Part shown: positions 46,744 to 55,523 of the stretch, one piece after another | How the letters are laid out: every line of letters begins with the position of its first letter | Numbering within the stretch: the first letter of the stretch is position 1 | Position numbers and translations under genes: made by a program | Origin: Desulfofundulus thermosubterraneus DSM 16057 | GTDB lineage: Bacteria > Bacillota > Desulfotomaculia > Desulfotomaculales > Desulfovirgulaceae | Direction of reading: 5' to 3' | Assembly: GCF_900142025.1 (NCBI RefSeq) | Contig: NZ_FQZM01000022.1 | Coordinates: 1-61,172, forward strand | DNA length: 61,172 nucleotides | Notes under the pieces: generated by a model | The model's input: the letters and a program-made list of their open reading frames with translations, nothing else | What the model was told of the DNA's origin: nothing | The model's database searches: none

Positions 46744-47988
46744 TTGGACAAGGCCCTGCGCATATTACATACCTCGGACTGGCACCTGGGGAAAACCATT
46801 GGCGGCCACCGGCGCTGGGATGAGCAGGAGCAGTTTATCGAGGAGATTGCCCTTCTGGCCAGGGACGAGGGGGTGCACCTGGTTTTGCTGGCCGGGGACG
46901 TCTTCGACACCGAAAACCCCCCGGCCAGGGCCGAGGAACTGTACTTTGACGCCCTTTCCCGCCTGGCAGTGGACGGGCGACAGGTGGTGGTGATCGCGGG
47001 CAATCACGACCAGCCCGAGCGCCTGGCCGCTCCGGCTCCCCTGGCGGTGCGCCAGGGGGTGCACATCCTGGGACGCCCGGGGGACGTGTTGCCGCCGGGG
47101 CCGGGGGTGCTCAAGTCAGGTCCCTCCTACCTGGTGCTCCAGGGGCCCGGCTGGCCCTGCCCGGCGGTGATTCTGGCCTTGCCCTACCCGTCCGAGGCCC
47201 GGCTGGGTGAGTTGCTCACCCCATCCCTGGAAGAAGCGGCGGAGCGCCAGGCGGCCTATTCCCGGCGGGTGGCGGCCTTCTTAAAGCAACTGGCCGGTTT
47301 TTGTCGCCCGGGGGCGGTAAACCTGGCCGTCAGTCACCTTTATATGTACGGCGGACAGATCAGTGACTCCGAGCGCACCCTGTCCCTGGGTGGGGCCTAC
47401 AGCGTGGACCCGGGTGCCTTTCCGCGCGAGGTACAGTACGTGGCCCTGGGGCACCTGCACCGGCCCCAGGAAGTGGTTGGTGCACCCGTCCCCTGCCGGT
47501 ACAGCGGTTCGCCCCTGGCCTACAGCTTTTCCGAGGCCGGCCAGGCCAAGGGCGTCGTCCTGGTGGAGGCCTTCCCTGGCCGGCCGGTGCATTTCCGGGA
47601 AATAACCCTGAACTCCGGCCGGCCCCTGGTGCGCTGGCGGGCCACCGGGGGGTACGAAGAAGTACTGGCCTGGTGCCGGGCCGGGCGGGATGAGCGGGCC
47701 TGGATTGATCTGGAAGTTCACGCGGCAGCTCCCCTTACCCGGGAGCAGGTGGAGCAGCTGCGGGAGATGCGGCCGGGGATCATCGACATCAGGACGGTCC
47801 TGCCGGAGCAGGAAGGGGAGGCTGCCGGAACCCCGGATGTGGGCGCTCTGCCCCTGGACGAGCTTTTTAAGCTTTTTTACCGCCAGCAGACCGGGGGCGG
47901 CGAGCCGCCAACCGATCTGGTGCGTATTTTCCTGGAACTGTTGGAACCTGCGGCAGAGGAAAGGGGAGACGAAGTTGAGGCCGGTTGA
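46744..47988 (+). CDS. sbcD: Exonuclease subunit SbcD (Mre11-type nuclease)
   Basis: Mn2+-dependent nuclease that with SbcC cleaves hairpins and blocked DNA ends. The 414-residue protein has the phosphoesterase motifs HTSDWHLGK, LLAGDVFDTENP, VVVIAGNHDQPERL, NLAVSHLYMYGG and YVALGHLHRPQ. TTG start behind GAAGGGGGA, 14 nt after addA; sbcC overlaps its end by 14 nt. So addB-addA-sbcD-sbcC form one end-processing operon. Confidence 0.95.
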   Translation: MDKALRILHTSDWHLGKTIGGHRRWDEQEQFIEEIALLARDEGVHLVLLAGDVFDTENPPARAEELYFDALSRLAVDGRQVVVIAGNHDQPERLAAPAPLAVRQGVHILGRPGDVLPPGPGVLKSGPSYLVLQGPGWPCPAVILALPYPSEARLGELLTPSLEEAAERQAAYSRRVAAFLKQLAGFCRPGAVNLAVSHLYMYGGQISDSERTLSLGGAYSVDPGAFPREVQYVALGHLHRPQEVVGAPVPCRYSGSPLAYSFSEAGQAKGVVLVEAFPGRPVHFREITLNSGRPLVRWRATGGYEEVLAWCRAGRDERAWIDLEVHAAAPLTREQVEQLREMRPGIIDIRTVLPEQEGEAAGTPDVGALPLDELFKLFYRQQTGGGEPPTDLVRIFLELLEPAAEERGDEVEAG

Positions 47989-50900
47989 GCTGCGCCTGGC
48001 CGGGTTGCACAGTTACCGCCAGGAAGAGGTGGTGGACTTCAAAGCCCTGTGCGAGCGAGGAATTTTCGGCATTTTCGGTCCCACCGGGAGCGGCAAGTCC
48101 ACCATCCTGGATGCGGTTACCCTGGCCCTGTTTGGGGAGGTGAAGCGGGCCAGCCGGGGGAGGGAGGGAATCATCAATCAGCAGAGCGAACAGGCCCGGG
48201 TAGCCTTCACCTTTGAAGTGGGCCGGGGGGAGGAGCGGTTCCGCTACCGGGTGGAGCGGGTGCTGCGCAAAAGCAGCGATTTTGGCGCCCATACCCGGGA
48301 GTGCCGGCTGGTGCGCATCGACCCGGATGGGGAAAGGGTACTGGCGGATGGAGCCGACCAGGTAAAAACAGAAGTTCAAAGGCTGCTGGGGCTCACAGCG
48401 GACGATTTCACCCGGGCGGTGGTCCTCCCCCAGGGCCGCTTTGCCGAGTTTCTGGCCCTGCGGCCGGCCGACCGGAATCAAATGCTGGAGCGCATTTTTG
48501 AACTCGACCGGTTCGGCGAGCAGTTAAAGAAACGGGTTAGCGATGCCGGGGCTAAAGTGCAGGCAGGCCTGGACAGGGTAGAGGCGGAGCAAAAGGGTCT
48601 GGGCGACTGTTCACCCCAGGCTTTGGAGAGGGCCCGTCAGGCTCTGGAAAAGAACCGGGCGGCCCGCCGGGAAGCGGAACAGAACCTGCAGGTGATCCGC
48701 AGGCGCCTGGAGGAGGCCCGCGAGATCCGTCAGGCTCAGGAGCAGCGGGTCAACCTGCAGCGCCGGCTGCAGGAACTCCAGGCGGCGGAAGCGCAGGTGC
48801 GCTGGGCCGAGGAACGCCTGGAACGGGCGGCCCGGGCCGAAACCATGCGCGGATTGCTGGAAGAGTGCGGGCGCCTGGAAGAAGATCTGGAAAGACGCCG
48901 GGAGGGGCTGCGCTCTTTGCAGGAAGAACTGGCACGGCGGGAGGAGGCTGCCCGGGTGGCGGAGGAGGAGTCCGCCCGTGTGCGGCAGCAGTGGGATGAA
49001 AAGGGGCCGGTTCTTTTAAAGCAGCAGGCGTGGCTGGAACAGGCCCGGGAGCAGGAAAAGGAGCTGGATACCTGGCTTGCCCAGCAGGATAGGGAACGGG
49101 AACAGCTGGAAGAATGGGAACGGGCCGCTCAGGTTCTGGAAAGACAACAGGCAAAACTCTCTTCCCAGCTTGACGGAGGGGAGCGGCGTCTGGCAGAGCT
49201 TTACAGGCTGCGGGAGCAGCTTCAGGTTACGCCGGAGGATGCGGAGCAGGCCCGGTCTGCCCTGGATCTGTACCGCGAGCTGTCCCGGTTGGGCCAGGAA
49301 ATAAAAAAGGTGGAAGGGGAGCGGGATGAGGCGGGCCGTGAACTTGCCGCGCTGCAGCAGCAGGAGACGGAACTGGCCCGGCAAGTGCAGGAACTGGAAT
49401 GGGAGCTGAAGCGGTATAAAGAGGATTTGGAGCACCTGCAGGGAAACCCGCCCGTACCGGATGGATACCTGGAAAAACGGGCCGGTGAAATACAGGACCT
49501 CAGGCACCGGATCCAGGCGCTCCAGGAACTGGCCGCCCGGTACAACAGGCTCCAGGGGGAACACCGGCAGGTCGGGGAGCAGCGGCAGTCGCTCGAGCGC
49601 CAGCGGGAAGCCTGGAGGCAGAAGGCGGCAATCCTGCAGCAGGCTCTGGATGAGGCAGGTAAGGCTCTGGAACGGGCCCGGCGGGAACTGGAGGAAGCCC
49701 GGCACCGGAATATGGCCGCCGCCCTGGCCCGGACACTGGAGGTGGGGCGGGCCTGTCCGGTCTGCGGTTCGCCCCATCATCCCTCGCCCGCCTCCCCTGC
49801 GGGGACGGAACTCACCCCCTATGAGAAGGCGGTGGAAGCCGCAGAAGAGGAGCAGGCGCGGCGGCGGGATGAATGGCAGGAGTGTGAAAAGAAAATCGTC
49901 CAGCTGGAAACGGAGATCGCGGCCTTAAAGCTCCGGGAGAGACAACTGGCGGAAGAAAAGGAGCAGGTTGGGGCGGAGGGCAAACGTTTGCGAGGCGAGT
50001 TGCCGGCAGAATGGCAGGGGGTGCCGGTGCAGGATCTCCCCGCCCGGCTGCAAAGGGCGGAACAGGCATATCAGGAGCAGCAGCGGGCCTGGCGCGACTG
50101 GCAGCAGCACTTAAAAGAAGTCCTGGACCGGAAGGAGGAAGTGCGCCGCCAGCTGGATGAGCAGAGGCTTGCCCTCGCCCGCCTGCAATCCGATCAGGCA
50201 GGCCTGGCCCGGCAGATCGATGTCCTCTGCCGGCACCTGGGGGAAAAAGGGGCGGAGCAGCAGGCGGTCAGGGAAAAACTCCGGCTGTTTCTGGAGGTGC
50301 TGGGCCTGGCGGACCCGGACCAGGTCCCGGAGTACTGGGATGCTTTAAAGGAAAAGCAGCAAAAGCACCGGCGTTGCCAGGACGAGATAACAGGGCTGGA
50401 GGCGGAGTTGAAAGATCTGGCCGGGCGGCTTCAGCAGCTTAAAGATGACCTGCGGGACCTGGTGGTTCAAAAGGGCGCCCTGAAAGCCACCCTGGCGGGC
50501 AGGGCAGAACAGATCCGGCGGCTCCAGGCGGAGTTGTACCAGCTTACCGGCGGTTTGCGGGTGCAGGAAGCCCTGGAGCAGGTACAGAAAGAGCTATCCT
50601 TTCTGCAGGAAGCGGTGGTACGGGCCGGGGAAGAAAGCCAGAAGGCAACGGAGGCCTTTCAGCGGGTCCGGCTGGAACTGAAGGGCGAAGAACAGACCTG
50701 TGCCGCCCTGCAGGGGCGGCTGGAGGACCTGTGCCGGCGTCTGGAGCGGTCGGCCCGGGAGAACCATTTCGCCGGTCCCGCCGAGGCTAAAGACGCCCTG
50801 CTGGACCCGCAGGAGCGGGAGGAATTAACCGATCAGGTGAAGAAACACCGCCAGGAGGAACAGGTGCTGCTGAAAGGGTTGCAGGAAGTGGAGGCTCGCC

Positions 50901-51595
50901 TGAAAGGCATGCGCCTGGACGAGGGAGACTGGCTGCGGCTGCAGGAAGAATTACAGGCCGCAGAAGAAGCCCTGGGTATGGCCCAGCAGCAGGAAGGGGC
51001 GGCGGGGGTGCTGCTGCAAAGGCTAATGGAAAACCAGCAGCGGTGGGCCACCCTGGAGGAGGAGCGGCGGCAGTTGGCCCGGCGTTCCGAGCTCCTGCGG
51101 GAGCTGGAGGGACTGCTGCGGGGTAAGGCGCTGGTGGAGTTTCTGGCCCGCCGGCGGCTGGAGAACCTGGTTGCCCTGGCCACGGAGCGGTTGGGCCGGC
51201 TCACCGGTTACCGTTACGCCCTGGAGCTGGACGGGCAGGGAGGGTTCATTCTCCGGGACGAGGGTAACGGCGGCCTTAAACGGCCTGTTTCAACCCTTTC
51301 CGGCGGGGAAACCTTCCTGGTTTCCCTGGCCCTGGCCCTGGCCTTGTCGGACCAGATTCAGCGGCGGGGCCGGGCTCCCCTGGAGTTCTTTTTCCTGGAT
51401 GAGGGTTTCGGTTCCCTGGACGAGCAGTGCCTGGAGGCGGTGATGGATACCCTGGAGCGCCTGCCCCTGGAGCGGGTGGCCATCGGATTGATCAGCCACC
51501 TGCCCCAGTTGAAAAGCCGCCTGCCCCGCCGCCTGATTGTCGAACCGGCTCGTCCCGGCGGCCCGGGCAGCCGGGTCCGCCTGGAACTGGCGTAA
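47975..51595 (+). CDS. sbcC: Exonuclease subunit SbcC (Rad50-type ATPase)
   Basis: SMC-like ATPase partner of SbcD. About 1206 residues: N-terminal Walker A FGPTGSGKSTILDAV near residue 30, two long Glu/Gln/Arg-rich coiled coils (about residues 190-1050) with the zinc-hook CPVCG near residue 594, and the C-terminal signature LSGGETFLVSLALALAL plus Walker B FFLDEGFGSLD. TTG 47975 starts the family-typical RPVELRLAGLHSYR, about 7 nt behind GGAAAGGGGAG; the open frame upstream is shared with sbcD in another frame. Confidence 0.95.
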   Translation: MRPVELRLAGLHSYRQEEVVDFKALCERGIFGIFGPTGSGKSTILDAVTLALFGEVKRASRGREGIINQQSEQARVAFTFEVGRGEERFRYRVERVLRKSSDFGAHTRECRLVRIDPDGERVLADGADQVKTEVQRLLGLTADDFTRAVVLPQGRFAEFLALRPADRNQMLERIFELDRFGEQLKKRVSDAGAKVQAGLDRVEAEQKGLGDCSPQALERARQALEKNRAARREAEQNLQVIRRRLEEAREIRQAQEQRVNLQRRLQELQAAEAQVRWAEERLERAARAETMRGLLEECGRLEEDLERRREGLRSLQEELARREEAARVAEEESARVRQQWDEKGPVLLKQQAWLEQAREQEKELDTWLAQQDREREQLEEWERAAQVLERQQAKLSSQLDGGERRLAELYRLREQLQVTPEDAEQARSALDLYRELSRLGQEIKKVEGERDEAGRELAALQQQETELARQVQELEWELKRYKEDLEHLQGNPPVPDGYLEKRAGEIQDLRHRIQALQELAARYNRLQGEHRQVGEQRQSLERQREAWRQKAAILQQALDEAGKALERARRELEEARHRNMAAALARTLEVGRACPVCGSPHHPSPASPAGTELTPYEKAVEAAEEEQARRRDEWQECEKKIVQLETEIAALKLRERQLAEEKEQVGAEGKRLRGELPAEWQGVPVQDLPARLQRAEQAYQEQQRAWRDWQQHLKEVLDRKEEVRRQLDEQRLALARLQSDQAGLARQIDVLCRHLGEKGAEQQAVREKLRLFLEVLGLADPDQVPEYWDALKEKQQKHRRCQDEITGLEAELKDLAGRLQQLKDDLRDLVVQKGALKATLAGRAEQIRRLQAELYQLTGGLRVQEALEQVQKELSFLQEAVVRAGEESQKATEAFQRVRLELKGEEQTCAALQGRLEDLCRRLERSARENHFAGPAEAKDALLDPQEREELTDQVKKHRQEEQVLLKGLQEVEARLKGMRLDEGDWLRLQEELQAAEEALGMAQQQEGAAGVLLQRLMENQQRWATLEEERRQLARRSELLRELEGLLRGKALVEFLARRRLENLVALATERLGRLTGYRYALELDGQGGFILRDEGNGGLKRPVSTLSGGETFLVSLALALALSDQIQRRGRAPLEFFFLDEGFGSLDEQCLEAVMDTLERLPLERVAIGLISHLPQLKSRLPRRLIVEPARPGGPGSRVRLELA

Positions 51596-51607
51596 ATTCC
51601 AATTACA

Positions 51608-51680
51608 CACCCATGACGTTCTTAGTGCTGCCAACAGAGGATTGAGAATGACCACCGTTTTGTACGAAGCGACGCAACCG
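51608..51680 (+). repeat. Short intergenic repeat, copy downstream of sbcC
   Basis: Begins CACCCATGACG, contains CCAACAGAGGAT, then ACCACCGTTTT and GAAGCGACG. It is a second copy, in the same orientation, of the segment at 39049-39119. The two copies flank the addBA-sbcDC operon closely. No gene is present in 51596-51759. Confidence 0.6.
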
Positions 51681-51759
51681 GCAGGTAAGTAAGTATTTTC
51701 AGGACGGTTTGAAATAAAATTTTAAATAGCTGTCCTTTAAGGGGGCTCTCATAGAATCA

Positions 51760-53139
51760 ATGTCAAATTCGGCAGATCAACAACTCTTATACGATCTGCA
51801 CGAAACCCCACCAGTTTCGCGCACCGTGGTATACGCCCTGCAGTGGTTGATCTTTACGCTGGCCAATATGGCAGTAGTGCCCCTGGTAGTAGGCCGGGCG
51901 CTGGGGCTGGACCAGCCGGATATTGCGGCTCTGGCCCAGCGTACCCTGTTTTTCTCCGGCCTGGCCTCCCTTTTGCAAGTCCTCTTCGGCCATAAATTGC
52001 CGATTATGGAAGGGCCATCGGGTATGTGGTGGGGTGTGTTCATCACCCTGGCCGCTCTGGCGCCGGGGCTGGAAAAACCGCTGGCGGTATTGCGCAGCGA
52101 CCTGGAATTGGGAATGGTGGTGGCCGGGGCAGTGCTGGTGCTGGCAGGTTCCAGCCGTCTGGTAGGCAGTGCCTTGAGCCTGTTCACCCCCGCGGTGACC
52201 GGTTCCGTGCTGATCTTGCTGGGACTGCAGCTCAGCGGCACCTTTGTGCGGGGCATGCTGGGTGCGGGCATGAATGGGGGAGGGGCAAATCCCCGGGCGG
52301 CCCTGCTTTCAATAATTGTTGTAGCGGTGGTTCTCTGGGCCAGCCTGAGAGGGCGGCCTTTTACCCGCAGCATAGCGGTGCTCATCGGTATCGGGGTGGG
52401 CTGGCTGGTATCCCTCCCCCTGGGCCTGGCTCCCGGCGTGCCCTGGTCGGTTTCCGGTGCCTTTGAGCTACCCCGACTTTTTGCCTGGGGTACTCCTACC
52501 TTTGACGCTGGCATTATAATCACTTCGGTCATAACCGGCCTTCTGGTTTTGAGCAACCTGGTGGCCAGCATTCTGGCCATGGAAAAAACCATAGGGCAAG
52601 AGGTGCCCCGGCAGGCGTATAACAGAGGGGTGGCCCTGACCGGGGTGGCCGACATTATGGCCGGGATGGGGGCCACCGTGGGGTTTGTGCCTTTTTCGGC
52701 CGGCGCCGCTTTGGTGAGCATGACCCGGGTGGCATCCCGGGTGCCCTTTATTTTGTTTGCCATCATTATGTCGATTTTGGGTCTTATTCCCCTCGTAGGA
52801 GCCTTTTTGTCCTCCATACCCATTCCCGTGGGTTATTCAGTCTTGCTGGTTTCTTTCTGCCGGATGGTAGGGTTTGGTTTGCGGGATTACCTCCGTTTGC
52901 AATTGGATAACCGCGATTTCTACATTATTGGCCTCACCTTGCTTTTTGGTACGGGGGCCATGATGCTGCCGCCCCAGGCGCTGGCCGGTATACCGGCCCT
53001 GGCCCGGTATCTTCTGGGCAACGGTTTTTTAACCGGCATGTTGCTCTGTATCATGTTGGAACATGTTTTTCTACCGGCAAAGTTTTTTGCTGCTAAGCCC
53101 GGCTCCAACGGGAAAAAAGATTCTGGAGTGGACAGATGA
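51760..53139 (+). CDS. NCS2-family nucleobase permease (uracil/xanthine type)
   Basis: A 459-residue membrane protein with about 12-14 segments. The motif FGHKLPIMEGPSGMWWGVF and the later ADIMAGMGATVGFVPFSAGAALVSMTRVASR resemble NCS2 nucleobase:cation symporters of the UraA/PbuX type. Neither strict uracil nor xanthine motifs are obvious, so the substrate is open. The ATG lies about 14 nt behind AAGGGGG, a rather long spacing. Confidence 0.8.
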   Translation: MSNSADQQLLYDLHETPPVSRTVVYALQWLIFTLANMAVVPLVVGRALGLDQPDIAALAQRTLFFSGLASLLQVLFGHKLPIMEGPSGMWWGVFITLAALAPGLEKPLAVLRSDLELGMVVAGAVLVLAGSSRLVGSALSLFTPAVTGSVLILLGLQLSGTFVRGMLGAGMNGGGANPRAALLSIIVVAVVLWASLRGRPFTRSIAVLIGIGVGWLVSLPLGLAPGVPWSVSGAFELPRLFAWGTPTFDAGIIITSVITGLLVLSNLVASILAMEKTIGQEVPRQAYNRGVALTGVADIMAGMGATVGFVPFSAGAALVSMTRVASRVPFILFAIIMSILGLIPLVGAFLSSIPIPVGYSVLLVSFCRMVGFGLRDYLRLQLDNRDFYIIGLTLLFGTGAMMLPPQALAGIPALARYLLGNGFLTGMLLCIMLEHVFLPAKFFAAKPGSNGKKDSGVDR

Positions 53140-53300
53140 AGTGCCGCCGCTTGAGGTGGAGGGGAAAATTTTTATTGGCCGGCAGGATTTCAACCCGGCC
53201 TGCAGAATACTACATAAAGTAACGGCTTTTTGAAAAATGGGCATCAAGGAGGTGCCCGTTACAGCCAGCCCAAAAGGACAACGGCATTACGGTACAATGG

Positions 53301-53347
53301 TGACCACGGAGGTCTCTTCCAGGGGAAGGCCAGCGTGGTCATTTTTG
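53301..53347 (+). terminator. Terminator or attenuator before cbiM
   Basis: TGACCACG (53301-53308) pairs with CGTGGTCA (53334-53341), followed by TTTTTG; an inner CTTCC/GGAAG hairpin lies between. It could end the permease transcript or, being only 62 nt before cbiM, act in a regulated leader. Elsewhere in the 269-nt gap there is a GCCGGCAGG/CCGGCCTGC-like hairpin near 53177-53205. No B12-box was seen. Confidence 0.65.
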
Positions 53348-53408
53348 TTCCCCTGGTGATTATAAGGCTGCGAAGGTTGAAATTATCGAAACAGGAGGAG
53401 GCGGTCTA

Positions 53409-54065
53409 ATGCATATTCCCGACGGATTTTTGGACCCCAAGATCTGGGTGGGGGCCAGTGCGGTTAGCGCCGGGGCTTTGGCTGCGGCGGTTTCGAACAC
53501 CAGGAAAGTGCTGGAGGACCGACAGGTGCCGGCCCTGGGGGTGATGGCGGCCTTTATCTTTGCCGCCCAGATGATTAATTTCCCGGTGGCCGGCGGCACC
53601 TCGGGCCACCTTTTGGGAGGAGCCCTGGCGGCAATTCTGCTGGGCCCCTGGAGTGCCGGCTTGATTTTGACCACGGTACTGGTTATTCAAATGCTTTTCT
53701 TTTATGACGGCGGTTTGACCGCCCTGGGGGCGAACGTATTGAATATGGCGGTAATCGCCCCGTGGGTGGCTTATGGTACTTACCGGCTACTGGGCGGCCT
53801 GTTCAGGGGTAATGCCGGCCGCACTGTAGCTACCTTCCTGGCGGCCTGGCTGTCGGTAATGGCTGCGGCACTGGCATGCAGCCTGGAAATTGCCTTCTCC
53901 GGTACTGTACCCCTGGCCGTGGTCCTGCCGGCCATGCTGGGGTGGCATGCCCTGATCGGTATCGGCGAGGGTCTGATTACCGTGGTGGTGGTTTCCTTTG
54001 TTTCCCGGTTATGGGGGCTGGAGCAGCCCGGGCAGAAGAGTTATGCGGGAGGTGAGCAGTTATGA
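53409..54065 (+). CDS. cbiM: Cobalt/nickel ECF transporter S component CbiM
   Basis: Metal-binding membrane component of the Co2+/Ni2+ energy-coupling-factor transporter. The 218-residue protein starts [13 protein letters not shown]; the N-terminal Met-His chelates the metal in this family. [19 protein letters not shown] and the later [12 protein letters not shown] are typical. ATG behind AGGAGGAGG. The 3' end overlaps the next gene by 4 nt. Whether it carries Co or Ni is not decided here. Confidence 0.92.
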   Translation: MHIPDGFLDPKIWVGASAVSAGALAAAVSNTRKVLEDRQVPALGVMAAFIFAAQMINFPVAGGTSGHLLGGALAAILLGPWSAGLILTTVLVIQMLFFYDGGLTALGANVLNMAVIAPWVAYGTYRLLGGLFRGNAGRTVATFLAAWLSVMAAALACSLEIAFSGTVPLAVVLPAMLGWHALIGIGEGLITVVVVSFVSRLWGLEQPGQKSYAGGEQL

Positions 54066-54373
54066 ACAGGAAGAATTTAATCTGGGGCCTTCTGGTTGCC
54101 CTGGCCATTGCCGCCATTCTTTCTCCCTTTGCTTCTCCCAGCCCGGACGGGTTGGAGCGGGTGGCCGAGGACAAAGGATTCCTGCACCTTGCCGAGGGGA
54201 AAGAACTGATCCACGCCCTGATGCCCGACTACGTTTTTCCCGGCATTGCCAGCGAGGGCCTGGCCACTTCCCTGGCCGGCCTGGTGGGCACACTGCTGGT
54301 ATTTGCGGCCATGTATCTTCTGAGCCGGGTTTTTGTCCGGCCGAAGGGAAATGCCGGGAAGGGGCGTTCCTGA
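54062..54373 (+). CDS. PDGLE-domain (CbiN-like) transporter component
   Basis: A 103-residue protein with two membrane segments (about residues 7-24 and 70-90) flanking an extracytoplasmic loop that starts [16 protein letters not shown], the PDGLE motif. Such proteins replace CbiN/NikN and help CbiM-type metal uptake. Starts at ATGA overlapping cbiM. Confidence 0.85.
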   Translation: MNRKNLIWGLLVALAIAAILSPFASPSPDGLERVAEDKGFLHLAEGKELIHALMPDYVFPGIASEGLATSLAGLVGTLLVFAAMYLLSRVFVRPKGNAGKGRS

Positions 54374-54419
54374 CGCCCGCAGGACCTTATTTCACCGTGG
54401 CTGGCTGAGATAAGAATAC

Positions 54420-54449
54420 TTGAATTCAAGGGGTTGCTGATGGTATAAT
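54420..54449 (+). promoter_or_regulatory. Predicted promoter between cbiN-like gene and cbiQ
   Basis: TTGAAT (54420-54425), an 18-nt spacer and a perfect TATAAT (54444-54449). It would give cbiQ its own transcript with a leader of about 140 nt. Confidence 0.55.
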
Positions 54450-54519
54450 CAGTTAAACGGGGTCATGGAGATCCCATGGTTTTTGAACTTTTTTATAAAA
54501 TCGAACAAAGATGAAGAAA

Positions 54520-54578
54520 GGCCATGGAGGCAACAGCCTGCCCGGAAAGACAGGCGTGTTACCACATGGTCTTTTTCT
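54520..54578 (+). promoter_or_regulatory. Structured leader with terminator-like hairpin before cbiQ
   Basis: A compact bulged stem is possible: GGCCATG with CATGGTC, GGCAAC with GTTACC, GCCTG with CAGGC, around a short loop, followed by TTTTTC. It ends about 20 nt before the cbiQ start. A smaller CATGGAGATCCCATGG hairpin with TTTTTG lies upstream near 54465-54485. This looks like an attenuator or an unrecognised cis-regulatory RNA, possibly metal-linked (inference). Confidence 0.5.
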
Positions 54579-54594
54579 GTGAGGAAGTGTTGAC

Positions 54595-55410
54595 GTGTCA
54601 CGGGTGATGGACCATTTTCTTCAACCCGGCGGGCACTCTGGGTCGTTCATGCACAGGCTGGAGCCCCGGGTCAAGGTGGTGGCGATAGGGGGCTTTGTTG
54701 CCCTGTCGACTATGCTTACCTCCCGGACAGGTCTGGTTCTGGCGGTGGGTTTTCTGCTGGTGCTTACGGCAGCGGCGCGGGTTAACCTGCGTCATCTGAT
54801 CGGTCGCCTGTTGTGGTTGCTGCCCTTTGCCGGTGTAATGATTCTCCTGTTCCCCTTCATCATCCCGGGTGACCCCTTCTGGCGTTGGGAGTGGGGAATA
54901 CTAACCTTAACCGCTACACAGGAAGGGTGGCAGCACGCCCTTATGCTTTCCCTGCGGGTTTTTGCTGCGGTTTTAGCCTTAAACTTCCTGATAGCCACAA
55001 CCGGCCTGCGCCGTGTGCTGGAAGCGCTGTCCTTCTTTCGAGTACCGGCTGTGTTCATCCAGTTGATAGAGTTTACCATCCGCTATATCTACGTGGTAGG
55101 CGATGAGTTGCGGCGGATGAATACGGCCCGCGCGGCCCGGGGGTTTGTGCCGGGCAGGCATCTTTTCCACCGGCACACCTTTCGCACCCTGGGGCAGACA
55201 GTAGCCGTCCTGTTTATGCGCTCCTGGGAGCGGGGGGAGCGTATATACCACGCCATGCTAGCCAGGGGATATTCGGGGGAGAACCACAAAAAGGCCCTTC
55301 CTCCTCCAGGAGGATGGGATCTGGCCTGGGGGGCTTTCATACTGTCCGTGGCCGTAGGGCTACGCCTTTTTGAACTGGGGGGACATATTTGGCTGTTGTC
55401 ATTGAAGTAG
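54595..55410 (+). CDS. cbiQ: Cobalt/nickel ECF transporter T component CbiQ
   Basis: A 271-residue membrane protein of the CbiQ/EcfT family, with about 5-6 segments and the two coupling motifs AARGF (in NTARAARGFVPG) and ARGYSG, whose Ala-Arg-Gly triplets contact the ATPase. GTG start behind GAGGAAG; an ATG 12 nt later is possible. The ATPase gene cbiO, usually next, is absent: after the stop the sequence changes to accessory DNA. Confidence 0.9.
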   Translation: MSRVMDHFLQPGGHSGSFMHRLEPRVKVVAIGGFVALSTMLTSRTGLVLAVGFLLVLTAAARVNLRHLIGRLLWLLPFAGVMILLFPFIIPGDPFWRWEWGILTLTATQEGWQHALMLSLRVFAAVLALNFLIATTGLRRVLEALSFFRVPAVFIQLIEFTIRYIYVVGDELRRMNTARAARGFVPGRHLFHRHTFRTLGQTVAVLFMRSWERGERIYHAMLARGYSGENHKKALPPPGGWDLAWGAFILSVAVGLRLFELGGHIWLLSLK

Positions 55411-55444
55411 AGGAAATTAATTAAAGGAACCATCGGACCTGTAA

Positions 55445-55523
55445 AACCCTTGATTTTCAAGGCTTCCGAGTGTTTGACATAAACTGGCAATCCAGAACAG
55501 TCCAAAATAGAACCCTTGATTTT
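55445..55523 (+). repeat. Direct repeat AACCCTTGATTTT
   Basis: The 13-mer occurs at 55445-55457 and again at 55511-55523, 66 nt apart. The first copy is followed by CAAGG, making a small palindrome CCTTGATTTTCAAGG. It marks the change from the cbi genes to accessory DNA and could be an old junction or recombination site. Confidence 0.5.

Noticed and set aside
53140-53408. Cobalamin riboswitch before cbiM
   Set aside because: No B12-box or other conserved core was found; only hairpins and a terminator are visible.
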